A stretch of DNA of 64,000 nt from Apium graveolens (Eukaryota; Streptophyta; Magnoliopsida; Apiales; Apiaceae): assembly GCF_009905375.1 (NCBI RefSeq), contig NC_133653.1:87843004-87907003 (forward strand), given 5' to 3'. The translations under genes and the position numbers were made by a program. This document shows, in pieces, positions 1-9,869 of the stretch (position 1 is its first letter; each line of letters begins with the position of its first letter). The notes under the pieces are model-generated. The model was not told the DNA's origin. It searched no databases and saw nothing but the letters and a program-made list of their open reading frames with translations.

Positions 1-1845
1 GAGAACAAGTTGGAAATCCTAACCTCTGAATATGAACATTTCAAATCAAATCCAGGAGAAGGAATTACTGAAGTGTTTGAGAGGTACAATGCGTTGATCA
101 ACAACCTGAACATCAATGGAAAGTATTATTCAATCAGGGAGGTCAACAAAAAGTTCCTTTTAACACTGCCAGCTCATCTTGAACATAGAATCACTGCCAT
201 TAGAGAAGCTAGAGATCTGAGTGAGATTTCTTTGGACAGGCTCTATGGAGTGTTAAAAACCTATGAGTTGGAGCAGATTCAACAGAAGGAAGTCTACGGG
301 AATGATAGAATGGTCAGCACATCTACTGCACTTGTAGCTGAAGGTCAACAACAACAACAATCTCAACAGTTAGAAAGAATGGTACAGTTTTCCAAGGGTG
401 AGGAAAATGAGTTAGTAGCAGAATATGATCCTCCTACTACAAATCAATCAAGTGATGAGTTTTATTCCTTGGAAGAGCTGGAGCAATTGGAAGACGAGTC
501 AATGGCCCAAATTGTCAAGAGATTCTCCCATGTCAGATTCAAGAGGAATCCCAAGCTTAAGTACAAGTCCAACTACAACAAATTCCAGAAAGGTGGATCT
601 TCATCCTCTAACACCAGCAGTGGTGGATACAAAACAGGGATGGTTGATCGGAGCACCATTAGATGCTATAACTGCAATGAGTTGGGACACTTTGCCACAG
701 AATGTAGGAAGCCAAAGCAAGTAAGAAAGAACTCTGAAAGGGCTTATCTGGCAAAGGGAAGAAGCTGGGATGATACTGACAGTGAAGATGAAGAAGAAGG
801 AAATCTTGCTCTTATGGCTGTTGATGGAAAAGCTTCATCGTCAAGAATAGAGGTAAAACTTTCTGATGCTGAAATGGTTTATCATCTAAGAGGTAACTTA
901 GATTGTGCACGTCGTGATAATGAACTGTTAAGTTTACAGATCACAGACCTTGAGAAAGAGGTCAATGAATTAAGACTTGTGCATATTAATCAAGACAAAT
1001 TAAAAGAACAGGTATCTTTTCTAGAGAATAGAGTTGACTGTTATAGAAAACTCGAAACTATTCTCAAAGACAAGATCACCGGTTTTGAGACTAAGGTTAG
1101 AGCCTACTTCAATTCTTGTTCGAAGGCTAAAGAGTTCTACAGTAAGCAAGCTGTTAATCAAACATCTGGAATAGGTTATGATTACAATGTTGCTATTGGA
1201 GAATTAGGCATAAACTCCCCTCCTCATGAATGTGCTAAAGGGAGGGAAGTACCACATGTGCTTAAGGGTGTTGATGAACCCCTCTATAAAGTATCAATTG
1301 CTGAACCATTTGATGCGACCTCTTCTGTTATTCAAGAAGAAATACGTGTTGAGGATCATGCTTATGAGAAGATTGTTTCCAAGTCAAGTGAGTCGAAAGT
1401 TCCAGTCAAAGTTGTGAAAGCAACTGAGACTAACTCAGACACACATGAGTTGGATAACAATAATGCCATGTCTACCATGCATAAATTACCTGCTGTTAAT
1501 CACTCTCATAAAGCATGTGGTGTTGCTAATTGTATGTCTTGTGCTTTTAATATGATGTATGCTTATTTTAATGGTAAGCATGTGTCTAATGATAAGACTA
1601 CTCCTCGTCAGCATGTGAATTACAAGAAGCATGATAGGTCTAAGACTGCTAGTCCTTCTAAGGCTAGAAAGGAGACATTTGTGCCTAAGCTTAAACAGAA
1701 ATTTGTTAAGGCTGTTTACAAGGTCAAATGTTCAGTCATTGAGAAAGTTGAGACAATTAAAATTAAAAATGTTGTTTTGTCTGACAAAGGACAGTTCTAC
1801 AAGTATGCCGGGCCCAACCAAGTTTGGGTTCCGAAGAAGGTCTAA
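1..1845 (+). CDS. gag: Gag polyprotein (Sirevirus/copia type), 5' end cut by window
   Basis: Open frame from base 1 to TAA at 1843-1845; it aligns with residue 145 onward of the Gag at 34249-36525. Family role: Gag packages element RNA into cytoplasmic particles. Visible parts: a copia Gag core (UBN2-like) in about the first 90 residues, a Gln-rich stretch, an acidic segment, a basic Ser/Gly-rich linker, a CCHC zinc knuckle at about bases 664-705 (CYNCNELGHFATEC), then a long charged tail with coiled-coil character (about bases 850-1110) and a basic C-terminus. The tail after the knuckle is typical of Sirevirus Gag. No internal stop or frameshift, although pol has been lost. An ATG is not needed here because the frame is already open at the window edge. 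Confidence 0.88.
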   Translation, partial: ENKLEILTSEYEHFKSNPGEGITEVFERYNALINNLNINGKYYSIREVNKKFLLTLPAHLEHRITAIREARDLSEISLDRLYGVLKTYELEQIQQKEVYGNDRMVSTSTALVAEGQQQQQSQQLERMVQFSKGEENELVAEYDPPTTNQSSDEFYSLEELEQLEDESMAQIVKRFSHVRFKRNPKLKYKSNYNKFQKGGSSSSNTSSGGYKTGMVDRSTIRCYNCNELGHFATECRKPKQVRKNSERAYLAKGRSWDDTDSEDEEEGNLALMAVDGKASSSRIEVKLSDAEMVYHLRGNLDCARRDNELLSLQITDLEKEVNELRLVHINQDKLKEQVSFLENRVDCYRKLETILKDKITGFETKVRAYFNSCSKAKEFYSKQAVNQTSGIGYDYNVAIGELGINSPPHECAKGREVPHVLKGVDEPLYKVSIAEPFDATSSVIQEEIRVEDHAYEKIVSKSSESKVPVKVVKATETNSDTHELDNNNAMSTMHKLPAVNHSHKACGVANCMSCAFNMMYAYFNGKHVSNDKTTPRQHVNYKKHDRSKTASPSKARKETFVPKLKQKFVKAVYKVKCSVIEKVETIKIKNVVLSDKGQFYKYAGPNQVWVPKKV

Positions 1846-1867
1846 TCCATTTGAAGTGCAGGGCAGT

Positions 1868-2095
1868 ATACAGGTGTAACCGGTAGTGTGGATTCTTGAC
1901 AAGTGGATCATCAAGACTTATGACCGGAGATAGAGCCCTGCTATCAAATGTGGATTGAGAAAGCTGGCCCCCTGATTACCTTTAGAGATAACAGCAAAGG
2001 TTTATCTGAGGGATATGGCTGTTTGCAAGCTGGGAATGTTATCATTGTAATTTTGTATATTGTGCTAGGTTATTATCAGGAAGTAGTATCTAACA
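1868..2095 (+). pseudogene. Protease stub, remnant of pol
   Basis: Just after gag the DNA still resembles the copia protease start. The D-S-G and H-M-T-G-D signature region seen intact in the Sirevirus at 8290-8320 is recognisable, but one extra base follows the Asp codon and the His codon is changed, giving an early stop. Resemblance continues to the G-Y-G block near 2015-2030 and then ends abruptly. Nothing resembling integrase or RT follows. The break point is the same in copy 2 at 33995-34207. Confidence 0.7.
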
Positions 2096-3847
2096 TATAG
2101 CACCAGTGACGAGACTTGAGAATATTACGACATATCAAGCACCTGCTGCACATTACACTTGGAATTGTACTCTAGTAAGATGTGTACAAGTGTACTCCTG
2201 GTTGGTAAGTCAAAAGAGGAAGTCAGTGCACCACAGTTCATGAACTTTGCAGTTACAGATCTATTGGACTATGCAATCTCTTCTTCACAATCTCACTTCA
2301 GGTTGGTATGAACTAGTATACTGCTCAAGCAATCGTCAAGGACATGGTATGGCACTCTAACTGCAGTTACAATTTTATATGAATAAGTAGAGTCGTCATA
2401 TTTATAACTATCTTATCACTAAGCACAATCATATTGTTTTATATGTGCAGTGGTATATTGATTATGCAACATAACAATTAGTATCTAAAGTACTTGACAA
2501 GTATCGGTCAATGATATCTTGTTAACATTATGTTGCAGATATTTGTAAGCTTTTGACATGAATGAGAATTACTTAGACTTTACCCTAAGTGATCAATGTT
2601 TTATCAAAAACTCATTCATATTGAAAAACAAAAATTAAACTTCTTTCTACATTAGTGATTTCTTATTTCATGTAAAATCTTTTGAAATCACTATTGTAAA
2701 TCATTTTCTCTCTATTACCATATATTTTGTGATACAGGTTCAGTCTCCAATGACTTTCTTTCATTGATAGTCATGAGGTTGAAAACCCACAACGTCTATC
2801 CCAGACTGTAAAGACAAACACAGAAACAGAACCAACCAACACTCTCTTACCACTAAATGTAGTATGAATGAGCGTGAGGGAGATAGTGCCTTAGTGCACC
2901 ACATAAGGAAGGTTCTGTAGTCAACCCAGTAGCTCTGTCTCCTACATAGATGAGTAGTATTTAAATCGAGATAACTGCTAGCCCCCATACATCTTCTCAA
3001 AAAGATGTAATGGCTGAAAAGGCACAAAAACAGTTACTAGATTCATTCTCTCAACAGGGTGAGTCTATTGAATTTTGCCTGTCGGCCAAGGTATCCGATG
3101 TAGTGTCACCACTTCAAACATAATCAATTCTTGATGCACAAGGAGAGGTTACACACACAAAGGATGAGTTGACGGAAACAAGAGTTTCGACCATTTTAAG
3201 GTCAGATTCGATTGTTCAAGGTTCGTTAGTGGACCAATTGCCTTTACAGGTGTTAGGAGAGGATACTGATCCAAAAGCCATATGTCAGTGGTTAGTGTCT
3301 ACCTCCCCAGGCTTAAATCCCCTGGATGCATCTGCGGATAGTGGATCTGACATAGGTGCAGATCGGCAACTTATTGACAATGATTCAGATATTACCTGAT
3401 AAGTCACAAGGAAATGTCTTCACAGACATTAGAAGGGAACTTTGATCTTTATGCTAAATTCGTTGGATCATTGTTTACCTTCCCAGAATTCAAATCTGGA
3501 ACCCTAAAAGGGAAACTAGCAACTTGTAAATTATGACTCAGATTCATCTGACGAGTTTAACAAGGATGGGGATTTGTGAACTCCCATTGCACCACCTGTG
3601 ACCTCCTTAAGGATGGCTAAGGTGATTTTCCTTGCAGGTACAGCTGGATTATGGAGCTAAGAGAGAAGAGTGATACACTTGTGAGAATGAGTGTAAACAC
3701 GAGTGGAGAGAAGAGTGAAACACATGTGAGGTACACTAAACAGAATCACACACTCACAGTGAGGTAGAAAAAGAAACTACTTGTTATTTCTTTTCCAACC
3801 AAGTGAAATATGAGAACTCCTTCAGACAACAGCATACATTCCTTCTC
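2096..3847 (+). other. Non-coding 3' internal region of TR-GAG copy 1
   Basis: No frame of retrotransposon type is recognisable apart from the 390-base frame at 3010-3399. The region is conserved as a block in copy 2 (about 32240-33995, minus strand). It may be a decayed 3' ORF of the sort some Sireviruses carry after pol, or unrelated captured DNA; I cannot tell which. Confidence 0.55.
3010..3399 (+). pseudogene. Conserved 130-codon frame with one internal TAA, unknown
   Basis: An ATG at 3010 opens a frame that meets TAA at 3121-3123 (codon 38) and then continues open to TGA at 3397-3399. Copy 2 has the same 390 bases at 32697-33086 (minus) with the same TAA and no length change. In the 76 residues after the TTG at 3169 the copies differ at only three positions. 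The residues are acidic and Ser/Asp-rich, with no domain I recognise. It could be the remnant of a 3' (envelope-like) ORF; this is inference only. Confidence 0.4.
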
Positions 3848-4056
3848 AAAGGGGGAGATAAAAGCTTAAGAAATAGTTTGGAGGATTCCTCAACTAAGGG
3901 GGAGAAATAGCAGGGAGGAAGAAAAAGATCCTAAAAATGTACACTACACCACACCATTGTTGTTTCTAACTACGGATCCTATTGTACGGGAGAGGTGGTA
4001 AAACGAAGATGATCTTCTTTAATCAGTTGATTCTCATAGGGGGAGAAGCAAGAGAT
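3848..4056 (+). promoter_or_regulatory. Three upstream polypurine-tract-like motifs
   Basis: AAAGGGGGAGATAAAAG at 3848-3864, AAGGGGGAGAAATAG at 3896-3910 and ATAGGGGGAGAAGCAAGAGA at 4037-4056 all resemble the terminal PPT at 4269-4282. Multiple PPT-like motifs before the 3' LTR are a known Sirevirus trait. Copy 2 keeps them on the minus strand around 31955-32250. Confidence 0.65.
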
Positions 4057-4268
4057 ATGGGCTTCTAAACAGGAAATGTGGTTGTACAAATGAAGATGGA
4101 ACTACTTGAAGATATGTTCAGTCTAGAGGAACATCTACTTGGAATCTGGAAAATGTTAAATCTCATCCAGAACTTTTCTGCTATTTACTTTGCATGTATG
4201 TTTATATCTTTTTCTTATTTGTTAGTTGAGTTATCCTCTAGGTATTTGTGTGTTATTGTCTAACAAAC

Positions 4269-4282
4269 AAATAGGGGGAGAT
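4269..4282 (+). promoter_or_regulatory. Terminal polypurine tract (plus-strand primer)
   Basis: AAATAGGGGGAGAT abuts the first base of the 3' LTR, the expected place for the plus-strand DNA primer. Confidence 0.8.
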
Positions 4283-5669
4283 TGTAAGTCATATGTCATA
4301 GGCCTATTTGTATATTCGAGGATTCAACTCAACTCAAATAAGAATGTAATAAGTAAATAGTGGATCGACCGTCAGAGAGATCTCGCAAAGTAATATCTGT
4401 CAAAGGATTCAGAAACAAGGTTCATCTACAGACTTGAGGAGTTAATTCACTGGAAGAAGTTCAAGAAGTTGATCATGCCTCAGTGATATAAATCAAGATC
4501 ATGGATTTAATCAAGTGACAGAGATCTCGTCAGAGTATCATTAATTACAAGGATTTAATCTGAAGAAAATCAAAGTGTCAAAGTCAAGACATGAAGAAAC
4601 GTCACGGAAGTTAGTCACTCATGAACCAGACAGTACATCGAGTGTCAACGTTGAAGTGGTGGAATTGATTCATAATTGACTGTGATTATCAGAAGATTTT
4701 CAGAAGAATGGATGCTGCTCAGGGTTAGTATTAATTCTCTATTAACTAATTAAGTCATTTAATTTAATTAAGAAAATAAATTATATCTGCAAAGATTAAT
4801 TTATTGATTAATTGAATTAAATTGATTAATTAATTTAGAATTAATATTGAGGATTTACAAGATTTTAATTGGTTTAAAATCTGCATAAATTCAAAACAAG
4901 ACAATTCATTTGAACTAGTATGACAATCGGTATGACAATTGATAGTCATACCGAAAGTCATGCCAATACATTTAATTGTCTTATTAGAATTTCTGTTTAG
5001 ATTAAAATCTGTTATTAATTCAGCAAGATAATTTATTTGAACTAATATGATAATCGGTATGACAATCAATAGTCATACCGAAAGTCTTGCTAGTTCATTT
5101 TGATTGTCTTGCTAGTTGTAAATATTGTCATACCGAAAGTCTTGCTGGCCAAAGAGATTGTCATGCCAGTACATTTTTCAGTTCAGTGTTTGATAAAAGA
5201 AGCAGAAGACTTTTATTGATCAACACTTTTACAGAATCCAATCCAACAAACAAAAAAAACAAGAACACAGCAGCCGCCTAAGAAATATTTCATTGTTCTC
5301 TGCTGAAATTCAAAGATCAATTTCTAGATTGCAAAGTTAAATCCAATCAACTAGAAATCATTCTCTTGTTCTTGTGTAACAATCTAGCGGATCAAAATCC
5401 CTAGAACTTAATCTCAAATCGCGTTTAGCATTTGATTCTAATTATTACAAAAATAGAAAAAGTTCATGTCGAATTTATTCTAGATTTGTGATAATTGATT
5501 TGAGATTAATACCTTGTAATCGATACAGTTGTTGTAACACCTTTCAAGTTTAATAATATTTTTATTTAACTTGAATTTTGTTTCACATTTTTTATTCCGC
5601 ATTTATTCGATTATTTGGTACTGTTTGTATTCAACCCCCCCCCTTCTACAAACAAATTGGGACCTAACA
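4283..5669 (+). repeat. 3' LTR of TR-GAG copy 1 (1,387 bp)
   Basis: Starts TGTAAGTC right after the PPT and ends CCTAACA, matching the LTRs at 30426-31735 and 36577-37883 in the opposite orientation. It is about 80 bp longer than those, partly because of a 127-bp-period duplication near 4860-5110. A run of nine C lies near its end (about 5635-5643). The next bases (CTCTT) would be the target duplication if the left end were visible. Confidence 0.9.
4860..5185 (+). repeat. Short direct and inverted motif cluster within LTR
   Basis: The motif ATGACAATCGGTATGACAAT and its reverse form ATTGTCATACCGA recur several times in both orientations. A block with period 127 (for example GAACTA at 4912 and at 5039) is present twice. 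The TR-GAG copy 2 LTRs carry a related cluster (about 30918-31130 and 37064-37280) without the same duplication. Confidence 0.7.
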
Positions 5670-6247
5670 CTCTTAGTTAAAATTAAGGCCCTAATTCTAC
5701 ATCTTTTAAAATTAATTAGCCCCTAATTTTATAATTTTTGAGTATCCACATTTAATTTCTAAATATTTTATATATACAATATATACGCCAAAATTTCCCA
5801 AAAATTGTGAATAATGCAAAAATACAAAGAAATGTTATAAATGAAGGTCATGTAATTTTATAAAAATAAAAATGTGATTTTTGTGGGGGTTTTAACGCCT
5901 AATGAGGCCCGGAAAAGTCATTTTTCATGAAATGAGAAAATTTATAAAATATCTAGATGTTCTGAATAACACGATGGTACAAGCCGTTTGATGAAAAATA
6001 AAGCCCATTATTTTATTTGAAATATCAGCTATAAAATCATAATTCGGGTCGTATAACTTTTGATATGAAAACTATAAATACAAAATAAAATATTTTAAAA
6101 ATATCCTGAAAATACCCGGACGATACAGAATGCACGTAACACGTAGCAGTTAGGGTTTTACTACTAATTACACATAAATGACACATTAACACACATAATT
6201 TATTATAAATATGATATAATACAAGCGTAATTTTCCCAGACGTTACA
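5670..6247 (-). repeat. Relic Tekay family A-type LTR, promoter-side end
   Basis: Read on the minus strand it starts TGTAACGTCTGGG at 6247 and follows the first ~600 bases of the family A LTR (18109 down to about 17510) with many substitutions and small indels, clearly older than the family A pair. It is cut at 5669 by TR-GAG copy 1. To its right no PPT or pol is seen; Sirevirus gag begins directly, so this looks like the end of an LTR inserted in that gag. The remainder would lie left of the window. Confidence 0.75.
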
Positions 6248-6254
6248 AAACTAA

Positions 6255-8138
6255 AGAAAAATACTGATTTCGCAGTATGAGAGTTTTATGGCAAAGCCAA
6301 AGGAAAGCATTACTGATGTGTTTGAAAGATTCAATAAGTTGATAAATGACTTGCAACTTCATGACAAATACTATGAAGCTGAAGAAGTGAACCTAAAGTT
6401 CTTGCTTACTCTCCCTGATCATTTGGAACAGAAAATCTCAGCAATCAGGGATGGGAGAGACTTGAGCAGAATAACTCTGGAAGTTCTATATGGAATTCTC
6501 AAAATATATGAACGAGAGATGATTCAAAGGCAATCATTGAGATCTGGTCAAGGACATGTTGTGGATGGATCAAGTGCTTTAATTGTAAATGAAAGCCAAA
6601 CAACCAATGATGAACCAAGATCTCAAACTTCAGTTGCCTCAACAAGTGAGCAAAGAACAAATGATTCACAAGAGCAAGTCATTCTAGAATTGGAAAAAGA
6701 TGAGTTCTATACTCTTGAAGAACTGGATGAGCTAGATCAGTCAATGGCCTACTTGGCTAGAAAATTCTCTAACATTGGAGTAAAGAAGCCAAGATACTTC
6801 AAGAATAAAGGACAGTCTTTTAACAAAGACAGCAATTGGAAGGAAAAAGGGAAGTACAACTCTGATAGCAAGAATGGCTACAAAACTGGATCTGTTGACA
6901 GATCTAAGATAAGGTGCTTCAATTGTGATGAACTAGGCCACTTTGCTACAGAATGCAGGAAACCCAAGAAGGCAAAGAAAGATAAAGCTTATCTTGAACT
7001 TGAAGCAAAGTATGAAGCTCTTCTAAAGAAACAGCAAAGCAAAGCTTATATTGCAGAAGGTAAAAGTTGGGATGACTCTGAAAATGATGAAGATGAAGAA
7101 CTTGAAAACTATGCACTCGTGGCCCTGGAGCAAGGAGAATCATCCTCATCTAAATCACAGGTACCAACTCTTACCACCACTAATTTAAATGTGAATCAAT
7201 ATAAGGAAACTGTTGAAAAGATGAGTGCAGAAATTTTTCACATTCATACAAGCATGGTGGCTGCAAATGAAGAAGTGAGCAGACTGACAAAAATGAATGA
7301 GAAGCTTGAGAATGAAAAACAAGGAACTAAATTGGTGATAGTAGAGCTTGAAGCCTTGAAACAAGAAAATGGTTATCTGAAGAACAAGCTCAAGTGTGCA
7401 AATGAGATTGAGGTTGTGCTAAAGGAAAAACTGGAGAAAAATGAAGTAAAGTTGAAGTCCTTCAATAATGTATCTGAATTGGTTGGTCAGTATCATGAGA
7501 AAAATAAACCATGTGCAAACATTGATATTGGTCTTGATTATGATGCTTTGAATAGCAAAAAGAAAAACATAAGGGACAAAGGAAGAGCAACAAAAAATGG
7601 AAATGTTCCAGCAATGCTGAAAAAGGTTGGGTCACCTGTGTTCAAAGCTTGTGAAGTAGACTTCAGTGAAGAAGAATTGATTATCAAGCAAGAAATTGCA
7701 GACGAGGATAATAAAAAGAAAAATGCAAATTCAACTCAATCTTCTAAGCCTGAAGAAAATCTCATGGACAATCAAAGCATCAAGATTCCTGTCAAAGAAA
7801 TAAAGATTGAAGATGCAAGAAAGAAGAAGAAAAATAGAAATGAGAAAATAGGGATAAACAAAAGCAATAATCTTGTTTATGTTGCAGATGCTCCTAGAAA
7901 GAAGTGTGTAAAATGTGGCTCTGCAAATCATCCAACTCACCTTTGTAAAAAGGTTTTTAGCAAGCCAACTGAAGGAGCTTGTAAATACAATGAAGCAGAT
8001 TCAAATGATCCCTACTCATTCTGTGATAAGTTTGATTGCATCCCTTGCAACTTGAAAGTGATGAAGAGTTGCTACAAACTGAGAGTGGACCTTAAAAAAA
8101 CAAAAATTGTGTCTACATCAGATAGGGAAAATGCATAA
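6255..8138 (+). CDS. gag: Gag polyprotein (Sirevirus type), N-terminal part missing
   Basis: The frame is open from 6255 to TAA at 8136-8138; an ATG at 6288 is internal to the Gag core, not the true start. Residues before that ATG (S-Q-Y-E-S-F) still match the Gag at 34249, so coding sequence reaches almost to the junction at 6247. Contents: Gag core up to about base 6520, an acidic linker, a CCHC knuckle (CFNCDELGHFATEC, about bases 6913-6954), a Lys/Glu-rich coiled-coil tail (7200-7450), and a second Cys/His cluster (C-V-K-C-G-x4-H-x4-C) near 7904-7945. About 160 N-terminal residues are absent by comparison with copy 2. Not functional as it stands. Confidence 0.82.
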   Translation, partial: RKILISQYESFMAKPKESITDVFERFNKLINDLQLHDKYYEAEEVNLKFLLTLPDHLEQKISAIRDGRDLSRITLEVLYGILKIYEREMIQRQSLRSGQGHVVDGSSALIVNESQTTNDEPRSQTSVASTSEQRTNDSQEQVILELEKDEFYTLEELDELDQSMAYLARKFSNIGVKKPRYFKNKGQSFNKDSNWKEKGKYNSDSKNGYKTGSVDRSKIRCFNCDELGHFATECRKPKKAKKDKAYLELEAKYEALLKKQQSKAYIAEGKSWDDSENDEDEELENYALVALEQGESSSSKSQVPTLTTTNLNVNQYKETVEKMSAEIFHIHTSMVAANEEVSRLTKMNEKLENEKQGTKLVIVELEALKQENGYLKNKLKCANEIEVVLKEKLEKNEVKLKSFNNVSELVGQYHEKNKPCANIDIGLDYDALNSKKKNIRDKGRATKNGNVPAMLKKVGSPVFKACEVDFSEEELIIKQEIADEDNKKKNANSTQSSKPEENLMDNQSIKIPVKEIKIEDARKKKKNRNEKIGINKSNNLVYVADAPRKKCVKCGSANHPTHLCKKVFSKPTEGACKYNEADSNDPYSFCDKFDCIPCNLKVMKSCYKLRVDLKKTKIVSTSDRENA

Positions 8139-8139
8139 C

Positions 8140-9869
8140 AATCTTTGAACTCTATTTTATCTGAAACAACTCACTCTATTTTTGTTAAATCAGTTAACAA
8201 GAAGAAAGTACCCAACACTGCTTGGGTCACTAAACACACCCGAATCTCATTGTGTGCAGGGCAAAGTGAAGAAAGTCATATAGATCATTGACAGTGGATG
8301 TTCCAGACATATGACAGGTGATAAGGCCCTGCTATCACAGTTTGAGGAGAAAGCTGGTCCATTGGTGACCTTTGGAGATAACAGCAAAGGATTCACAATG
8401 GGATATGGCAAGATTGTTTCTGAAATTATTGTCGTTGATGATGTAGCACTAGTAGCTGGTCTTGAAGTGAATCTTCTCAGTGTTAGCCAATTTGCAGACA
8501 AAGGCTTTGAAATTTTATTCAATAAAGAAGAATGCACTTTTATCAACAAGACAACTGGTGAAGTTGCTCTGAAAGGAGCAAGGAAAGGAAGCTTGTTTGT
8601 TGCAGACTTGGACTCAACAAATAAGGATGATATTTGCTGCTCACCAAGGCATCAGAAGAACAAAACAAGTTATGGCATAAGAAGTTGTCTCACTTGAATT
8701 TCAAGGCAATTAACACCTTAGTAAAAAAGGAGTTAAAGACATGCCCAAACTGGAATTTTCTCAAGTTGAAGTTTGTGAAGCCTGTCAGAAAGGAAAAATG
8801 AAAAGATCTAGTCACAAGTCAAAAACTGTGAATTCTATAAGTGCACCATTGTAAATTATTCACATGGACTTATTTGGGCCAGTGAATGTCTTATCAATTT
8901 CAAGGAACAAATATGCACTTACGATGGTGGATGATTTCTCAAGATACACTTGGGTAGAGTTCATGTACTCTAAAGATGAAACTCCACATATCATAATTGA
9001 GCACATCAGAAAGATAGAAAAATAGGCTGAAGATTATAATTGTGTGAAAAGATTGAGAAGTGACAATGGAACAGAATTCAGAAATGCTACATTGAGTAGT
9101 TTTGCAAAGGCAAAGGCATTATTCAAGAATTCTCAGCTGCTAGAACACCTCAACAAAATGGAGTAGTTGAGAGAAAGAACAGAACATTGGTTGAAGTTGC
9201 CAGGACAATGCTGGAAGATGCCAAGTTGCCAACTAGTTTCTGGGAAGAGGCTGTTAACACTGCATGTTATACTCAAAATAGATATCTCATTAACAAGGCA
9301 CATGTCAAATCACCTTACTCAATCATGTCTATACGAAATCCTACTGTAAAGCATCTTCATGTGTTTGGAAGCAAGTATTACATTTTGAAAGACAACTCTG
9401 AATATGTGGGAAAATTTGACTCAAAGGTTTTTGAAGCAATTTCTCTGGGATATTCACTAGAAAGAACAGCCTACAAAGTTTATGTGATTGATTAAAAGAA
9501 GATTATGGAGAGCACAGATGTGACATTTGATGATGACAAATGTCCAGGCTTGAAATGCCTTGATGATAATGAAGCTGAAGCCCTGGCATTTGAAATCTCA
9601 ACATTGGTAGTGACTCTGATGGGGAAGATGAAGTTGATGCACAACAGACATTAAATGAAGAGACTACTCAATAGGATAATCATGAAAATGGAAACTCATC
9701 TCAAACACCTGAATTTGAGAGCACAAACTTAGGGGGAGAAAGAGAAGAAAGATCCAGCAGTCATATCAACAATGAAGAAAATAATGAACGCACAAGTCAA
9801 CAAACTAATACAAGGAAGTGGGATAGAAGTCACACTAGAGATGTAATTATTGGTGATCCTACTGCTGGT
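8140..9869 (+). pseudogene. pol: Broken protease and integrase part of pol (copia order)
   Basis: Protease: the D-S-G-C-S-R-H-M-T-G-D signature is at about 8289-8321 and the frame is open from there to 8697. A frame change near 8635-8690 moves the pre-integrase block (L-W-H-K-K-L-S-H-L-N-F) into another frame. Integrase remnants include the second zinc-finger half (C-E-A-C-Q-K-G), M-D-L-F-G-P near 8866, D-N-G-T-E-F near 9064 and V-E-R-K-N-R near 9167, with in-frame stops (about 8851 and 9023) and further frame changes; 9187-9495 is the last open stretch. The linker before RT is low-complexity and acidic and contains TTAGGGGGAGAAAGAGAAG at about 9730. Family role: maturation and integration; this copy cannot make either enzyme. 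Confidence 0.8.

Larger units (their letters stand above)
1..5669 (+). mobile_element. TR-GAG copy 1: non-autonomous Sirevirus-like copia element, 5' part outside window
   Basis: The sequence runs from inside a Sirevirus-type gag through a 2.4 kb non-coding stretch to a polypurine tract and a 3' LTR starting TGTAAGTC and ending CCTAACA. Integrase, reverse transcriptase and RNase H are absent; only a protease stub follows gag. The same order, with the same missing part, occurs on the minus strand at 30426-37883, so the pol loss belongs to the family and not to this copy. The element lies inside a relic Tekay-type LTR that resumes at 5670. Its 5' LTR and the other target-site duplication lie before the window. 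Confidence 0.9.

Noticed and set aside
4487..4494. TATAAATC in the TR-GAG LTR as a TATA box
   Set aside because: Plausible position but a weak match, and the start site is unknown; not supported enough to list as a feature.
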